Assembly (NCBI GenBank): GCA_002796755.1
Contig: PHFE01000118.1
Span: 374,771-438,770 of the forward strand
DNA length: 64,000 nt
Direction of reading: 5' to 3'
From: Paracorniculantispora psalliotae
Lineage: Eukaryota > Ascomycota > Sordariomycetes > Hypocreales > Cordycipitaceae
Shown: piece by piece, positions 33,635 to 44,668 of the stretch
How the letters are laid out: each line of letters begins with the position of its first letter
How positions within the stretch are numbered: the first letter of the stretch is position 1
Translations under genes and position numbers: made by a program
Notes under the pieces: model-generated
Databases searched by the model: none
Seen by the model: only the letters and a program-made list of their open reading frames with translations
Told to the model about the DNA's origin: nothing

Positions 33635-34495
33635 TCTGTATGATGGATAGCTGATATTGGTGATATAGAGGATATAGTTTGCGATCAAAATATAATAGAC
33701 TGGTAGTTTGCTATTATTTATATACTCGAGCTCCATTTACCAGTTATCAGCTTTAGTCTGTAAGCTAAGCTGACCGCGCAATTACATCAGACTCGCAGCC
33801 TGATTTCAAGTTGCTGTAGATGGCGCCGTAACAAATCAATGTTTTTCGCAGCTTTTAAGTAACGTCCCGTTTTACAAGCAGAATGGCATCAACAACGGCA
33901 ATATTCGGACGACAAAGGCATTGTCTAAGACCTGCGAGCACACTAGCTCATAGCACTCACAGATGAGTACGAGCGGCCAGTATACTTTGGGCAGGGAGTC
34001 GACATCTTTTTATTAGTGAAACGGAGCCGAACGGAAGGATCGCATAGCGCTGACAATGAATGATTCCGGGGGTTGTGCGGTAGCGTATTACCGGTGGTCG
34101 GCTCCAGGGTGCTTTACTGAGATCGTCCATGCGGTTGCAGACAATCGCGTACGGCCTTGCACAAGGCACGCGCATGTGCGAATCGCTCAGCAAATGCGTC
34201 TTGTCAGCTTCGGATACTTATTGGAACACGGCAAAATATGAATCCGAAGCAGGTTATCTTCAAGTTCATGTACACTCCCAAACGCCGTCAGAATACAGCT
34301 CCCAGTAAGCATACAGTTTTTCCGAGTTTTTATTGAAATTTATCATTTTTCATATATGCGGCTTGCTATGTAGTCGAAACTTGACCATGAAAGAAGTCGT
34401 TCCTCGTTCTGTCTGCAAATGCCAGGCTTATTTGGTATCGATGTTGTATGTCCTCCGCTGACTTCTCCGTGTTTCCTCGCGCGGGCCGTCTGCGT
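33635..34495. other. Intergenic, no gene seen
   Basis: Begins with the promoter of the small secreted protein gene and ends at the 3' end of the copper chaperone gene. Only short unsupported frames. Confidence 0.45.
33715..33724 (-). promoter_or_regulatory. TATA box of the small secreted protein gene
   Basis: TATATAAATA on the minus strand, about 80-90 nt upstream of the start codon at 33634. Confidence 0.55.
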
Positions 34496-34816
34496 TTAAG
34501 CTTCGGCGGGCACCTCGATGGACTGGGCGACGCCGTCGGCGGTGGCCGAGTTGATCTTCTTGCCAGTCTTGGCAATCTTGGCGAGGACGGTCTCGTAGGG
34601 GAGGGCGGTGACGACCTTGGCGTTCTGGTTCTCGAGGGAGACTTCGTAGCTCTCGACGCCTGGCAGATGGTTAGGTTAGCGGACAGGCACGAACAGCAAA
34701 CGGTCGTGGGGTGCGCGCAAGAACGTACCATCCAGCTTCTTGAGGACGCGGTCGATGGCGCCGGAGCAGCCGCCGCAGGTCATGGTGACGTTGAACTCGT
34801 AGGTGTGAGTGGCCAT
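34496..34816 (-). CDS. ATX1: ATX1-like copper chaperone
   Basis: Two exons on the minus strand: 34816-34729 and 34659-34496, giving 83 residues. The intron (34660-34728, 69 nt) has a GTACGT donor, a CTAAC branch and CAG. The exon 1 product MATHTYEFNVTMTCGGCSGAIDRVLKKLDG contains the MTCGGC copper-binding motif of heavy-metal-associated (HMA) domains, and exon 2 supplies the remaining beta-alpha-beta part (VESYEVSLENQNAKV...YETVLAKIAKTGKKI). Single-domain proteins of about 70-85 residues of this kind carry Cu(I) in the cytosol to Ccc2-type P-type ATPases in the Golgi and help oxidative-stress defence. The C-terminal tail (SATADGVAQSIEVPAEA) is slightly longer than in yeast. Confidence 0.93.
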
Positions 34817-35722
34817 TGTGGTGGTGTTTGGAGTATTTGGTGATGCGGGGTTGGAGGGGTTCTGTAGATGCGGCAAAGTTGGCAAAGCTGGGGAGTTTGG
34901 CAAGAAGAGCGGCTTGTCTGCTTTGAAAAAGAGAAGGCAGGATATGCAAAGACGGTTGGAAATGAGGAAACCAGTGTTGCGAGACGGAAAAGGACAGCGG
35001 GATGGTTGTTAATTAATAATTCACTCCTCCGACGGCCACCAGGCGAAGGCGTCAGGCTACGGGGCTGATGGCGCGACACACTGTGTCCAAAAGGGACCCG
35101 GACGGCGGGTACCTTGCTGGCGACAACGCCATAGCGGGAGTACCTGCCCCGCCTGTACCCCGCCGACACAGCGTGCCTGGCACAAAACGCTCCTGCAAAA
35201 CGTCAAAGCTTGGAAACTTGCTCAACCATCCATCCAATGTGCGACATGGCTTGTTTCTCCTACTTGTCTCCCCCGTCAACTCGTGTAGCAACAATCCATC
35301 GTATTTTTAGCAGTTTTGGGGTTTATCTCCTCTCCGTCATTTTAATCTCCAAGACATGTTCCTGATTCGCAAACCGCATGCGCCCATGATGCCATCCATG
35401 TCCGCGGCCCGCTCCCGCGTCACCCGCCACCGCATAAACCTCGCAGACGACGAGACGGGAAGCTGTGCCTCGGTTGAGTATTGAAACGTGCTCAAAGGGG
35501 AATACTTGCCACGGTTTCTAAACATAATGCGAAATCACCGTTTGTTTTGAAGCATCTGGGCTACAATTCTCTCCGTGTCCGTACCAGGAACCCTGTGGCC
35601 AAGCTGGCCGCCTCGAATGCTGTGTCAGCATACTGATCTCGATTTGGCAAGGATATAAGTAAAAGCTCGCCTTGCCTTCAGGAGCTTGCATGAAAATTCC
35701 ATCTCACATTGAACTTGTGACA
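34817..35722. other. Intergenic, no gene seen
   Basis: Upstream of the copper chaperone and downstream of the 600-residue orphan gene. Holds the chaperone promoter and short unsupported frames. Confidence 0.45.
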
Positions 35723-37525
35723 TTAATAATTGCAGTCATCATCGCACTCCAAATAGCTGACGTCGTCCGAGTCGTCTTCGTCTGGTTCATAGCCATCCGC
35801 CGAGGCAAAGACCAAGGCAGCGTCCGTCATCAAAACTCTGCGCTCGCCATGCCCAATTATAGGAACCCATGTAACCTTGCCATATGCATTGCTTGACATG
35901 GTCTGCACCACAGTGGCCGACACGCCCGTTCGTTGGTGAACAAGGCGCAACGCAAGGAGACCTCGGTCCTGGCCTGGCACCTCTCCCCTTCTCAGGACTT
36001 CTGGTCTTCGCGCCACCTTCCACTCTCCATCCACGCGGAAGTCGTCGAACCCAAAAATGCAAAGACTCTGCGACACCGTCATGCACGACTTTTGCGTCTC
36101 ATTGTCGGCGTAGATCATGACTTGTGCCAGAATCTCGGGCGGCAGCCGGCTGCTTCTTTGCGGAGGCGTGTTGCGCAGAATGGCCACTTTAAAAAAGTTG
36201 ACGAGTGCTGCCAGTCCTGGATAGTGCCGCTGGAGTCTCGCGGTGGTGCCAAAAGAATTGCAGCTGACTATCTTCTCGCCCTCCGTCGTGCGGCTAGCTT
36301 CCGCGCCGCACTGCGGTCGCCTCAGAGGGTGAAGCGACATGCATTCTTCTGGTCGCAGAGGTGACAGCTTTAATGATTCGCTGAAGCGGGTGACTGGCTT
36401 CTTCTCGCTGCCGATGTAGACTTCAGCAAAGCAAATTTCAAATAGAGAGATGACAATTACTTGAAACTCTTGCTTCCCTTGCGACTGGCCCCATTCGATT
36501 GCTTCTTGGATCGCAGACCCATCCACTGTGGTTGAGATGTGAATTGCAACACCATTGAGCCAGTATAGAGAAGCTGCCGGCGCCGCACCAGCAACCTCAC
36601 CCTTTCTGTGATACAGCGACCCAAATGTAGCTATAGGTTCCAGTGCGCCAAGCTCCCCGCTCTCGAAGCAAGGTCGTTGCCAGTTAACGTGCACTCCTGT
36701 ACAACTCTCATCTTCAATGTAAAAACAATATTCACGCGTGCACATTGCCGAGCTGAATTCGGCTCCTCCAGACGCAATGGAGAGAATGGCAAACACAAAT
36801 TCCCTCAATGCAAAAGACTCGCGTTGCCATTCGAGGCCGAACCGAGTGATTGCTCGGTGATAAGACCGGTAGATTCTGGCGAGCGCATGAGTGAGAAATA
36901 TGTCTCGCGCGCCGTGCAAGCTGGTTCTTGGCACAACGCAAACGGCACCATGTCGGTGTGCAAAGGGCTTCGGTTCGCGCCTTGGCGCAGCCGGCTCGCC
37001 CATATGTTCCTCCTTGCAGAATTCCAGGGACAAAGTCGGATAATCTTGGTAGATGCTCGGCTTGATGGCATTATACCACAGGGCGCTTTGGTGTGGGAAA
37101 TCGGCGAGGTTATAATGGACGCTGTACTGCATCGTGAGCACTTCAGCGTCGAGGTTGATGATGATGATTTTGCCAACAATGAGGATATTGACTCTTAAAA
37201 TCGAGGCGACTTTGAATCGATCAGACTCAAATTCTTGGGCCGCATTCGCGTGCATGGTGAAGATGCCCGCGTCCTGTTCTGCCTCCAGCTTGGCGTAATG
37301 CTCGCGCTTATCGCTTAGCCATACTTCAAAAGAGTTAGCACATAGAAAATTATTGGCGTTTATTTTGCTAGAATCACCTTTGTATTTATCTGGATCGGAT
37401 GGAATATCTTTGATTGCGCGCAACCCGAGCGTGTGTAGATCGCTTTCGAAACTGGTCAGCTCGGTATAATAACGGCCGCGAAAGCGGTGCGCCAGCAGGC
37501 CATGGCCGCCAATGAGTGCCGCCAT
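35723..37525 (-). CDS. Hypothetical protein with F-box-like motif
   Basis: Uninterrupted minus-strand ORF of 600 residues starting with ATG at 37525. I do not recognise its overall family. Near residue 460 the segment SSRLPPEILAQVMIYAD resembles the first helix of an F-box, which in ubiquitin ligases binds Skp1; the position near the C-terminal third is unusual for an F-box. The rest has no membrane segment or signal peptide, and the last 30 residues are very acidic (DEDDSDDVSYLECDDDC). A single exon of 1.8 kb without introns is long but plausible. It may be a lineage-specific intracellular protein. The start could also be at a later ATG. Function unknown. Confidence 0.6.
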   Translation of the reverse strand: MAALIGGHGLLAHRFRGRYYTELTSFESDLHTLGLRAIKDIPSDPDKYKGDSSKINANNFLCANSFEVWLSDKREHYAKLEAEQDAGIFTMHANAAQEFESDRFKVASILRVNILIVGKIIIINLDAEVLTMQYSVHYNLADFPHQSALWYNAIKPSIYQDYPTLSLEFCKEEHMGEPAAPRREPKPFAHRHGAVCVVPRTSLHGARDIFLTHALARIYRSYHRAITRFGLEWQRESFALREFVFAILSIASGGAEFSSAMCTREYCFYIEDESCTGVHVNWQRPCFESGELGALEPIATFGSLYHRKGEVAGAAPAASLYWLNGVAIHISTTVDGSAIQEAIEWGQSQGKQEFQVIVISLFEICFAEVYIGSEKKPVTRFSESLKLSPLRPEECMSLHPLRRPQCGAEASRTTEGEKIVSCNSFGTTARLQRHYPGLAALVNFFKVAILRNTPPQRSSRLPPEILAQVMIYADNETQKSCMTVSQSLCIFGFDDFRVDGEWKVARRPEVLRRGEVPGQDRGLLALRLVHQRTGVSATVVQTMSSNAYGKVTWVPIIGHGERRVLMTDAALVFASADGYEPDEDDSDDVSYLECDDDCNY

Positions 37526-38308
37526 TATTCAAAATGCAAGGAGAATTAGGTTTTCGATACAATTCATGCTCGCAGAGAGACTTTTGATCTCTCCATGGTT
37601 GATGTCTGGAAGGGAACCGACTAGTGAACACCAGCGCGCATGCCTCTGACGATGCCCCGCCTCGCCGCCAGCAGAACCGCATCGTACACCCGCCTCACTT
37701 TCGATACCATCAGGATGTCGCCTCTACCCCGCCCGCGTGACAAGAACGCGCCGGCTCCTTGTTATCCTACACATTTACCATGGTTTTGCACACCCAATTC
37801 TGTCACCTTGCTCCAACGTAGCTCCTACTCTGCTAATTGATTCACTTTTCACAAATTCGACCGCTCCGACCTGGCGCGAGTCACCAACCATTGTCCCTCG
37901 TCAAACAAACAGCGACAGCCATAAATCTGCCACCTACACTAGTCTGGTGAGCGGGACAGACCCAACAAGGAGGCGAAAATATAACTATGTAACCAACCGA
38001 AGCCAACGTAGCCCGTGTAATGACACATTCGGATGAGGAATCGGACGATCTACATGTCATTCTCGCCGAGGATATTACGATGGCCATCAGAGGCATGTGA
38101 CCGGTTTGCTTCAAGTATAAAAATAGCGCCATAGATGCCGACCGTTGTTTAAGTGGGTCATGCAGCCTGGGCTGGCTGTGTTTGCTTTCCCCTCAGCGTA
38201 CAGATGATGAAACCTAGCGGTCTGCGACTTTCTGCAGTTCTAACGCCTCTGGCTGTGATTTTGTAGCCGAAACGGCAGCCATCCTGCGGTAGAGCATCTT
38301 TCAAAGCC
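37526..38308. other. Divergent intergenic region
   Basis: Lies between the starts of the orphan gene (minus) and the NACHT-ankyrin gene (plus). Short frames at 37640-38036 and 37881-38132 are not supported. Confidence 0.4.
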
Positions 38309-41188
38309 ATGGATCCCCTCTCTATATCATTTGGCATCGCTGGTGTGCTACCGCTCATCGCTAAGGTCATCACCGCCGCGCACCGGTATGTGACATTGGT
38401 CGCCGGCGCGCCAAAAATGATTTCCGCCCTGGTCCTCGAGCTCGAGGTCCTCCAAGCCGCCATCAGCAAGCTCGAGAATCTGTTGACGAGCGCCGACCTT
38501 GCAGACGCCGACATCAAGTTTGACCAGACTTCGGTGCTGCTGTCATGCGCGGCCGCCATTGAGGCGAAGCTGCAGGAGCTCCTCCGCAAGCTGCTCCACG
38601 ACGCCAGCAGGAGTATGGGCCGTCTGCTCTGGCCGCTGACGGAAAAGGAGCACCAAAAGACGATGGCCGAGCTGCGCAACTTTTCCACCTGGGTCCAGTT
38701 TGCGCTGTCGGTGGACGGGTGCCGCCTCCTGGCGCAGACATCTGACAATGTCGTCGCGGTGCTCGAGCAGCAGCTGAAGCAGTTTGACGCGCTGAAGTGC
38801 TTGGATGTGCGGACAGAGGAGCTGGTGGGCGCGGTGCAGAAACAGACGCAGGTGCTCGAGGATAGTGCCAAGCTGGAGGCTCGCAAACGAGTGCTGGACT
38901 GGATCTCGACGTCGAAATATGATGCTCGGCAGGCTATTTTGCAGCGCTCACGAGCCAAGAACACGGGAAGTTGGCTTCTGAGAAGTACTGCCTTTACAGA
39001 ATGGCGGGACGGGACTGCGGGTTCCCGCGTCCTCTGGTGCAATGGCATTCAGGGCTCAGGCAAGACGACCCTGGTGTAAGTGACCGTCTACTTGGTGCTG
39101 ATGCAAACTAATGGTTGGAATAGATGCACAGTTATTGACGAGCTAAGTAACAATTTCACAGCTCCGGCTACACCTCTGGCGTATCTCTACTTTGACTACC
39201 AAGACCTCAGCTCGCAAGGCCCGCTGGCCGTGGTGACGAGTATTCTCCGCCAGCTCCTCGAGCAGCTTCCTGAGCTACCTACGTCCGTGCAGGAATTCTA
39301 TCAAAATCGCGACAAACGTCAAAGCCGCGAAATCGCCGAATACGAACGACTGCTGCAAGAAATCGCTCAAATCTCGAAAACAATGTTCATCGTGTTCGAC
39401 GCACTTGATGAGTACGACGACATTCAATACATGCTACAGCTTATTGATAAGCTGGCTCAAGTTGACAATTGCCGACTCATGGTCACAAGTCGGCCGCACG
39501 TTTACGAGCGCGTACCTATCTCGCGAGGCTACTCGACCATCAGGATTGAAGCTCACGATGAAGACATCAGGCGCTATGTCCTCGAGCAGTCCCAGAATGC
39601 TGACATTTACCAAACCGCCGATGAGACATTTGTTGAGCAGCTGGTGGTAAAACTAACCCGGAGCGCGAGCGGAATGTATGAGCTGTTATAGTGTGCAGAG
39701 CTGATGGGCGAATACTAATATTTTCACAGGTTTTTGCTCCCGGTCCTCCAGCTTCGCACGGTGCTCAACGAGCCAACCATTGGAGAAATGGAAGACAAGC
39801 TCGAACAACTCTCCGACACGCTATCGGATGCATTCGCCGAAACATTTGCGAGAATACAGCGACTACCAGGAAGCCGAAGTAGGCTGGCTGTATCGGCTCT
39901 GATGCACCTTGCACACGCCAAGAGGCTTTTTAGAGCAGCCGAGCTCAGCGATATCCTGGCGCTCAAGCCGGACAGCAAGTCGATGAATCCCAAGTACCGT
40001 CCCACCACCAAGATGATTTTAGACTGCTGTCAAGGCCTTGCCATGCTTGACGAGCAGACCGGCCAAATACGCCTTGCGCACTATGCCATTAAAGAATACC
40101 TGGTCTCGAATTCCGCGCTCCTCTTCCCCCTATTCGAGGTTAAGCTGGCCTTTGATTGCCTTGACTACATGATGCTGGAAGACTTCCGCACAGGGCCACT
40201 ACACACTGCAGCAGCTATAATAGAGCGTCTGGCAGCTTACCCCTTTTTAGCTTATGCATCGGTACACTGGGGGCGCTACCTTAAATCGATAGAGATGCAG
40301 CCCGAAGTATGGAAAAAGCTCCTTGCATTTTATACAACTCTGCCAGCAACAGCGACCGTGACTCAAGTCAGATACTATCTAAAAGGATATCATCGGGGTT
40401 ACTACTGTGTCGAAGAGTGCATCAGCACGACTCCTTTGCACCATGCGGCGATACATTGCCTAGCACACTCCATCAACGGTCTCTTGGAATATTTCGACAT
40501 CGACAGGCCAACCGTGATGGGAACCACGCCGGTCATCAAGGCCGCAAGCAACGGCCATGGCGAGATAGTAAAGCTCTTGCTTAAAAAGGGTGCGGATCCG
40601 CGGATCAGGAACTGGTACGGAGATGCTCTGCAATGTGCCGCTGAAGCAGGCAAATGCGAGAACATCCGTCTTTTGGTCGGATGGGGCATGGATCCCAATG
40701 GCGAGGACAACGTTGACCGACCCCCGCTGATCTGCGCATTAGACCGCGATTCTCCAAAAGCAGTAGAGCTCCTTATCGATCTGGGAGCGAACATGAGACT
40801 TGATGAGGAGGGAGATTGTGGGAACGCTTTCTTGTGGGCCTGCCACTTCAACCGCAAGAATACGGTCGACATGATGCTGCGACGTGGCTGGGTCAATCTG
40901 CAGTCTGGAAGTCCACACTTAATAGTGCAGGCTCTGTGCACAGCACCGCCTGCTATGGTGCGTCATTTGATCGATAAGGGGGCAGGCTTCAACGCCGTTG
41001 ACGGACGCGGACGGACAGCTCTTTGGTACGCCATGGAGGCGGGTAAGACGGAAATCATCAACATGTTGCAATCTAAGTACGCAACGCTTCACGAATATCC
41101 CTGTCCGCAAGACCGCTCCTGCGCCGAATTCGATGCGGCAAACATGAGAGACAAGAAAGGAGGAGGGCAAGCAACTACGAGTGAGTGA
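38309..41188 (+). CDS. NACHT-ankyrin NLR-type STAND protein
   Basis: Three exons, 38309-39075, 39124-39675 and 39730-41188; 2778 nt, 925 residues. Introns of 48 and 54 nt (GTAAGT...TAG; GTATGA...CAG) are needed to join the NACHT domain. Residues 1 to about 200 begin MDPLSISFGIAGVLPLIAKVI and resemble the helical N-terminal domain (Helo-like/'fungal N-terminal STAND') of fungal NLRs. The Walker A motif GIQGSGKTT is at 246-254 and a Walker B-like FIVFDALDEYDD at 344-355. Residues about 670-910 are ankyrin-type repeats (TPVIKAASNGHGEIVKLLLKKGADP, RTALWYAMEAGKTEIINML). Such proteins detect non-self signals in heterokaryon incompatibility or innate defence and may trigger cell death; the trigger here is unknown. 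The short 48 nt intron is close to the fungal lower limit. Confidence 0.9.
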
Positions 41189-42487
41189 CACGGCGTATGA
41201 CAAGGGTGACAGTTTGTTTTGATCAAGTAGCTCCTAAAGATGCTTGGCTCGCTTTCGTGATCTCATAAATTGACTGTATTATCCTGTATTATCCTGTATC
41301 ATATACCTGATACTCCGGCCTTTCCATGACCGAAGTTGACAGAATGCTTCATGGACAGCGGCTAGCGAGTTTCTTCTGATTTTGCTTTAGAAGAGGATGA
41401 GGTGCTCCATCCGTCACCTTGTTTATGGTAACGTTTCATACCGTTCATTTGCGGCTGTGAAAAGTAACAGCCAGGAATGACTGGTTGTATCGATCCAAAT
41501 GTCCAGTAGTACTTATTTTGGGGGAGGACCAGAAGGTTCAACGGCAGTACCTCTGATGGGCCTGACGCCCCGCCGCCCCACCCGCTAGCAGGAGCTCTCG
41601 CTATTTTCATTAATTAACAAGAGAGGGACACTCGATTCGCCTTTGACAGTATAGAAAATCATATACTAATATTATTTTAAAGGGGGTAATGTATCTAACA
41701 TGGTGTAATATGCAATATGGCACATGTTATTTTCTTGTGCCTTACTAAGAGCCATGCTACTAAGCGACGTGTTACTCATAGCCCTTGTCGAGTTGTCTCA
41801 CCCAGACACTTATTGGACAGAATTAGGTAGAAACTCCTGCAGCCACACAGCCTTCGCGTTCACGGTAGGGCTCGTCTAGCAAATTCCTTCAACCGAATGC
41901 CTACAAGGCGTCCCTTTTTATCCTCTAACCAGGATCAACACAGCTACTTGCAGTTGCCGATCATTAGCACCGCCGGTGCTCGACGAGCCTACGCATGTCA
42001 CCCAATACCATTCCTCAAAAAACCAAATAAAAATAGCTAGCCGGATTACACTTTGTTAACGCGATCAAATCGAGGCTCCGTCGGCAACTTTAAAAGTTGA
42101 CGTCTCAAAATCGCAACACTTCAAAAGCGCATTCCCCTAAGCAATCGTCTTGCTAAATTCCTATCGCACTTCCACTTTTTCGAACTTCATGTAAATGAAA
42201 TAATACTTCGTTCAACAGCGTTCAGCTGCAATGGCGATCGCAAGGCTCACTAGGCTGTCCCGCTGCCAGGCCTTGTTGTACAAGAGATGCTGCATTCGTG
42301 CGGGGGGGTGCAGGCTGTTAGCTGCATGTTTTACAAGTGCCAGCCTGATTGTTCAGCCGGGGTCTGGGCCAAATATCGCACGGTTTTGAAAATGTATACT
42401 TTTCTTCCTACTTCTAGGTAAATAAATGCATTTTGTTTGTTAAAACTGCTACAACTCCATTCAGAGGCATACCGCGCGGTTGTGGCC
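41189..42487. other. Intergenic with possible LTR relic
   Basis: Short tandem TGTATTATCC units at 41275-41305. Around 41680-41990 a purine-rich AAAGGGGG followed by TAATGT and repeat-like phrases recalls a solo LTR, but ends cannot be defined. No gene is seen. Confidence 0.4.
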
Positions 42488-44562
42488 ATGGCAACCTCTC
42501 CTTCGCCGCCCAGCAGCCTGAGCAGCGCTCTGCCAGCCTCCCCGGTCTCTCCTTCGAGTATTCGTCGAAAGCCGGTCCCGTTTGTACACGAGAAAGTCTT
42601 AACGGGAGAGACATCTCCCGGTGGCAAATCATATATTGCGATCAATACGACAGACGCTGAAGAGTCTGGTCGATCCGTCAACAAGACTCGCGACAAGACG
42701 GTATCCATCTTTGTTTTATGGAAATGGGAGCTCATATCCCTGATAACCAGTATTCTGAGCTTTTTGGCCATTGTGATTACACTGCGCGTCTACCAGAATC
42801 ATCTGGTCACAAAATGGAAACTACCGATATCCATCAACGCCATTGTTTCGGTCTTGTCGACATTGTTCAAAGGTTCTTTGGCTGCGCCAGTCACAGAAGG
42901 TACGGTGATCAAACACTTTTTATGAAATGATATTGTTTCACACTTTGCTAACATTTGAAAGGCATCAGCCAGCTGAAATGGCTCTGGCTCTCGCAGCAGC
43001 CTCGAGATCTCATTGACATGGATCTTTACGACAAAGCCAGCCGCGGCACATGGGGTGCCATCGTCATGATATATAAGCAGTTCCGGCGCGGCCCCAAATC
43101 TATTCTTGCCAGCTTTGGTGCCCTCCTCGCCCTCGTTACCATAGCTGTGGACCCCTTCTCACAGGCCAGCGTTACGCAGCAGCCCTGCTGGCGACCTGTC
43201 GACAAGGACGCCACCATTCCGCGAGGGAACAACTACGCAGCGTTTGGCGCGCATTCGGGCGCGGGCGCCGATGGGCAGACACTCGATCCGCCCATGAGCC
43301 TGGCTGCGTACATGGGCGTTTTGAATCCGCCGCCCAACTCCTCGGCGAGTGTGCAGGTGTCGTGTCGCACAAACAACTGCACATATCCCAGCGATCAAGG
43401 CGCCACATTCTCCAGTCTTGGCGTGTGCGCGCTGACGTGGGATATCTCCAATCAAGTCACAGATCTCGGCAGCGAGTTTGAAAAAAGTTATAACTACACG
43501 TTGCCATGGGGTATCAACATCGGACAGGCTTCGTTGCTGGGCGCGACGTCGACCGCGATGCCTGGTACCTCGTTTTTGCCCGACGGTGAGGGACCCTGGA
43601 ATCGCACCAGCTTTATTGATGTGCAACTGCTTGGTGCGAACTATAAGAACGCTAGTTGCACATATCTGGACTGCGACGACTGGAGGTTTGGCCCAGTGGC
43701 GTACATGTTCTCCCTGCTCCCATGTGTGCAGACATTCGCTGCGAATTTCACCGACGGCAGGTACAACGAAACTATTATTGATGAACAAGTGCTGCATCTT
43801 GTTAAACCCTCAGTTGGCTATCAGCTAGCGTTGAACAAAACCATACACGATGGAAGATGGCAGGAATGCAAAGGGGCGGACAAAAAGACTGATACAAATA
43901 CAGTCAAAGTATACGCCCCTTCAGCCCAAGGCATGAACTCCCCGGCCGATGAGCTGCCCGTCGACGCATGGCACCGTCCCGAGTGCGTCTACGGCGTAGG
44001 GCCCAGCGCCTCGCAGGCCATCTCGAATTTCATTGGCCCGGACGAGTTCTTCCACAGCAAGCAGACTCTGTACCGCGGCGGGCCTGGCGTCTTTGAAGGC
44101 AAGATTTGGATGCAGAACCTCTGGAACAATGGCAACATGAGCCTCTCCCAGGTCACCACCTTCGCAGAGGGCTTGGCGCGCGCCATCGGTGCCCGGATGC
44201 GCGCCAACCCCAGCGACGCCGCCGACGGCGGGCTGCGCGCGGCGCGCGGCGTGACGCTCGGCAAGGAGACGTGCATCGTCGTGGAGTGGAAGTACCTGAG
44301 CTTCCTGGCGACGCTGCTGGCGCTCGACCTCGTCTTCTTCGTCGTCGTCGTGGCCATCAATTACAGGAACCGCTGGGGCGCGGACTGGAAGTCGTCGACG
44401 CTGGCGGTGGCGTTTCAGAACGTCGGCAGCGCGACGGGCAGCGAGGGCGAGGTGCCGCGGCCGGAGCTGGATCGGCATCTGCGCGAGGTGGCCAAGTCGG
44501 TCAAGGTGTCGTTTACCGATGTAGATGGTCGGTGGCAGCTGCGTAAAGAGACGGAAAGCTAG
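42488..44562 (+). CDS. DUF3176 multi-pass membrane protein
   Basis: Two exons, 42488-42899 and 42962-44562, 670 residues; the intron (42900-42961, 62 nt) has GTACGG and AAG ends and joins TLFKGSLAAPVTE to GISQLKWLWLSQQPRDLIDMDLYDKASRGTWG, which is the signature of fungal DUF3176 proteins. Membrane segments occur near WKWELISLITSILSFLAIVI and INAIVSVLSTLFKG, then ILASFGALLALVTIAV, and a C-terminal one (YLSFLATLLALDLVFFVVVVAI). The roughly 450-residue stretch between the third and last has many Asn-Xaa-Ser/Thr sites and several Cys, so it is probably outside the cell. The function of the family is not known. The start at 42488 is the first ATG before a Ser/Pro-rich N-terminus. Confidence 0.85.
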
Positions 44563-44668
44563 CCAGACTGTAGAACGAGGGCTTACGTTAAATGATGATA
44601 TATTACTATATAATAGATTGATGATCAGCTAATGGGTATATGCAAATGCGCAAGGTTACAGTGCCAGA

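Noticed and set aside
41680..42000. Solo LTR candidate after AAAGGGGG
   Set aside because: No matching second end, TSD or primer site could be found by eye; kept only as a remark.
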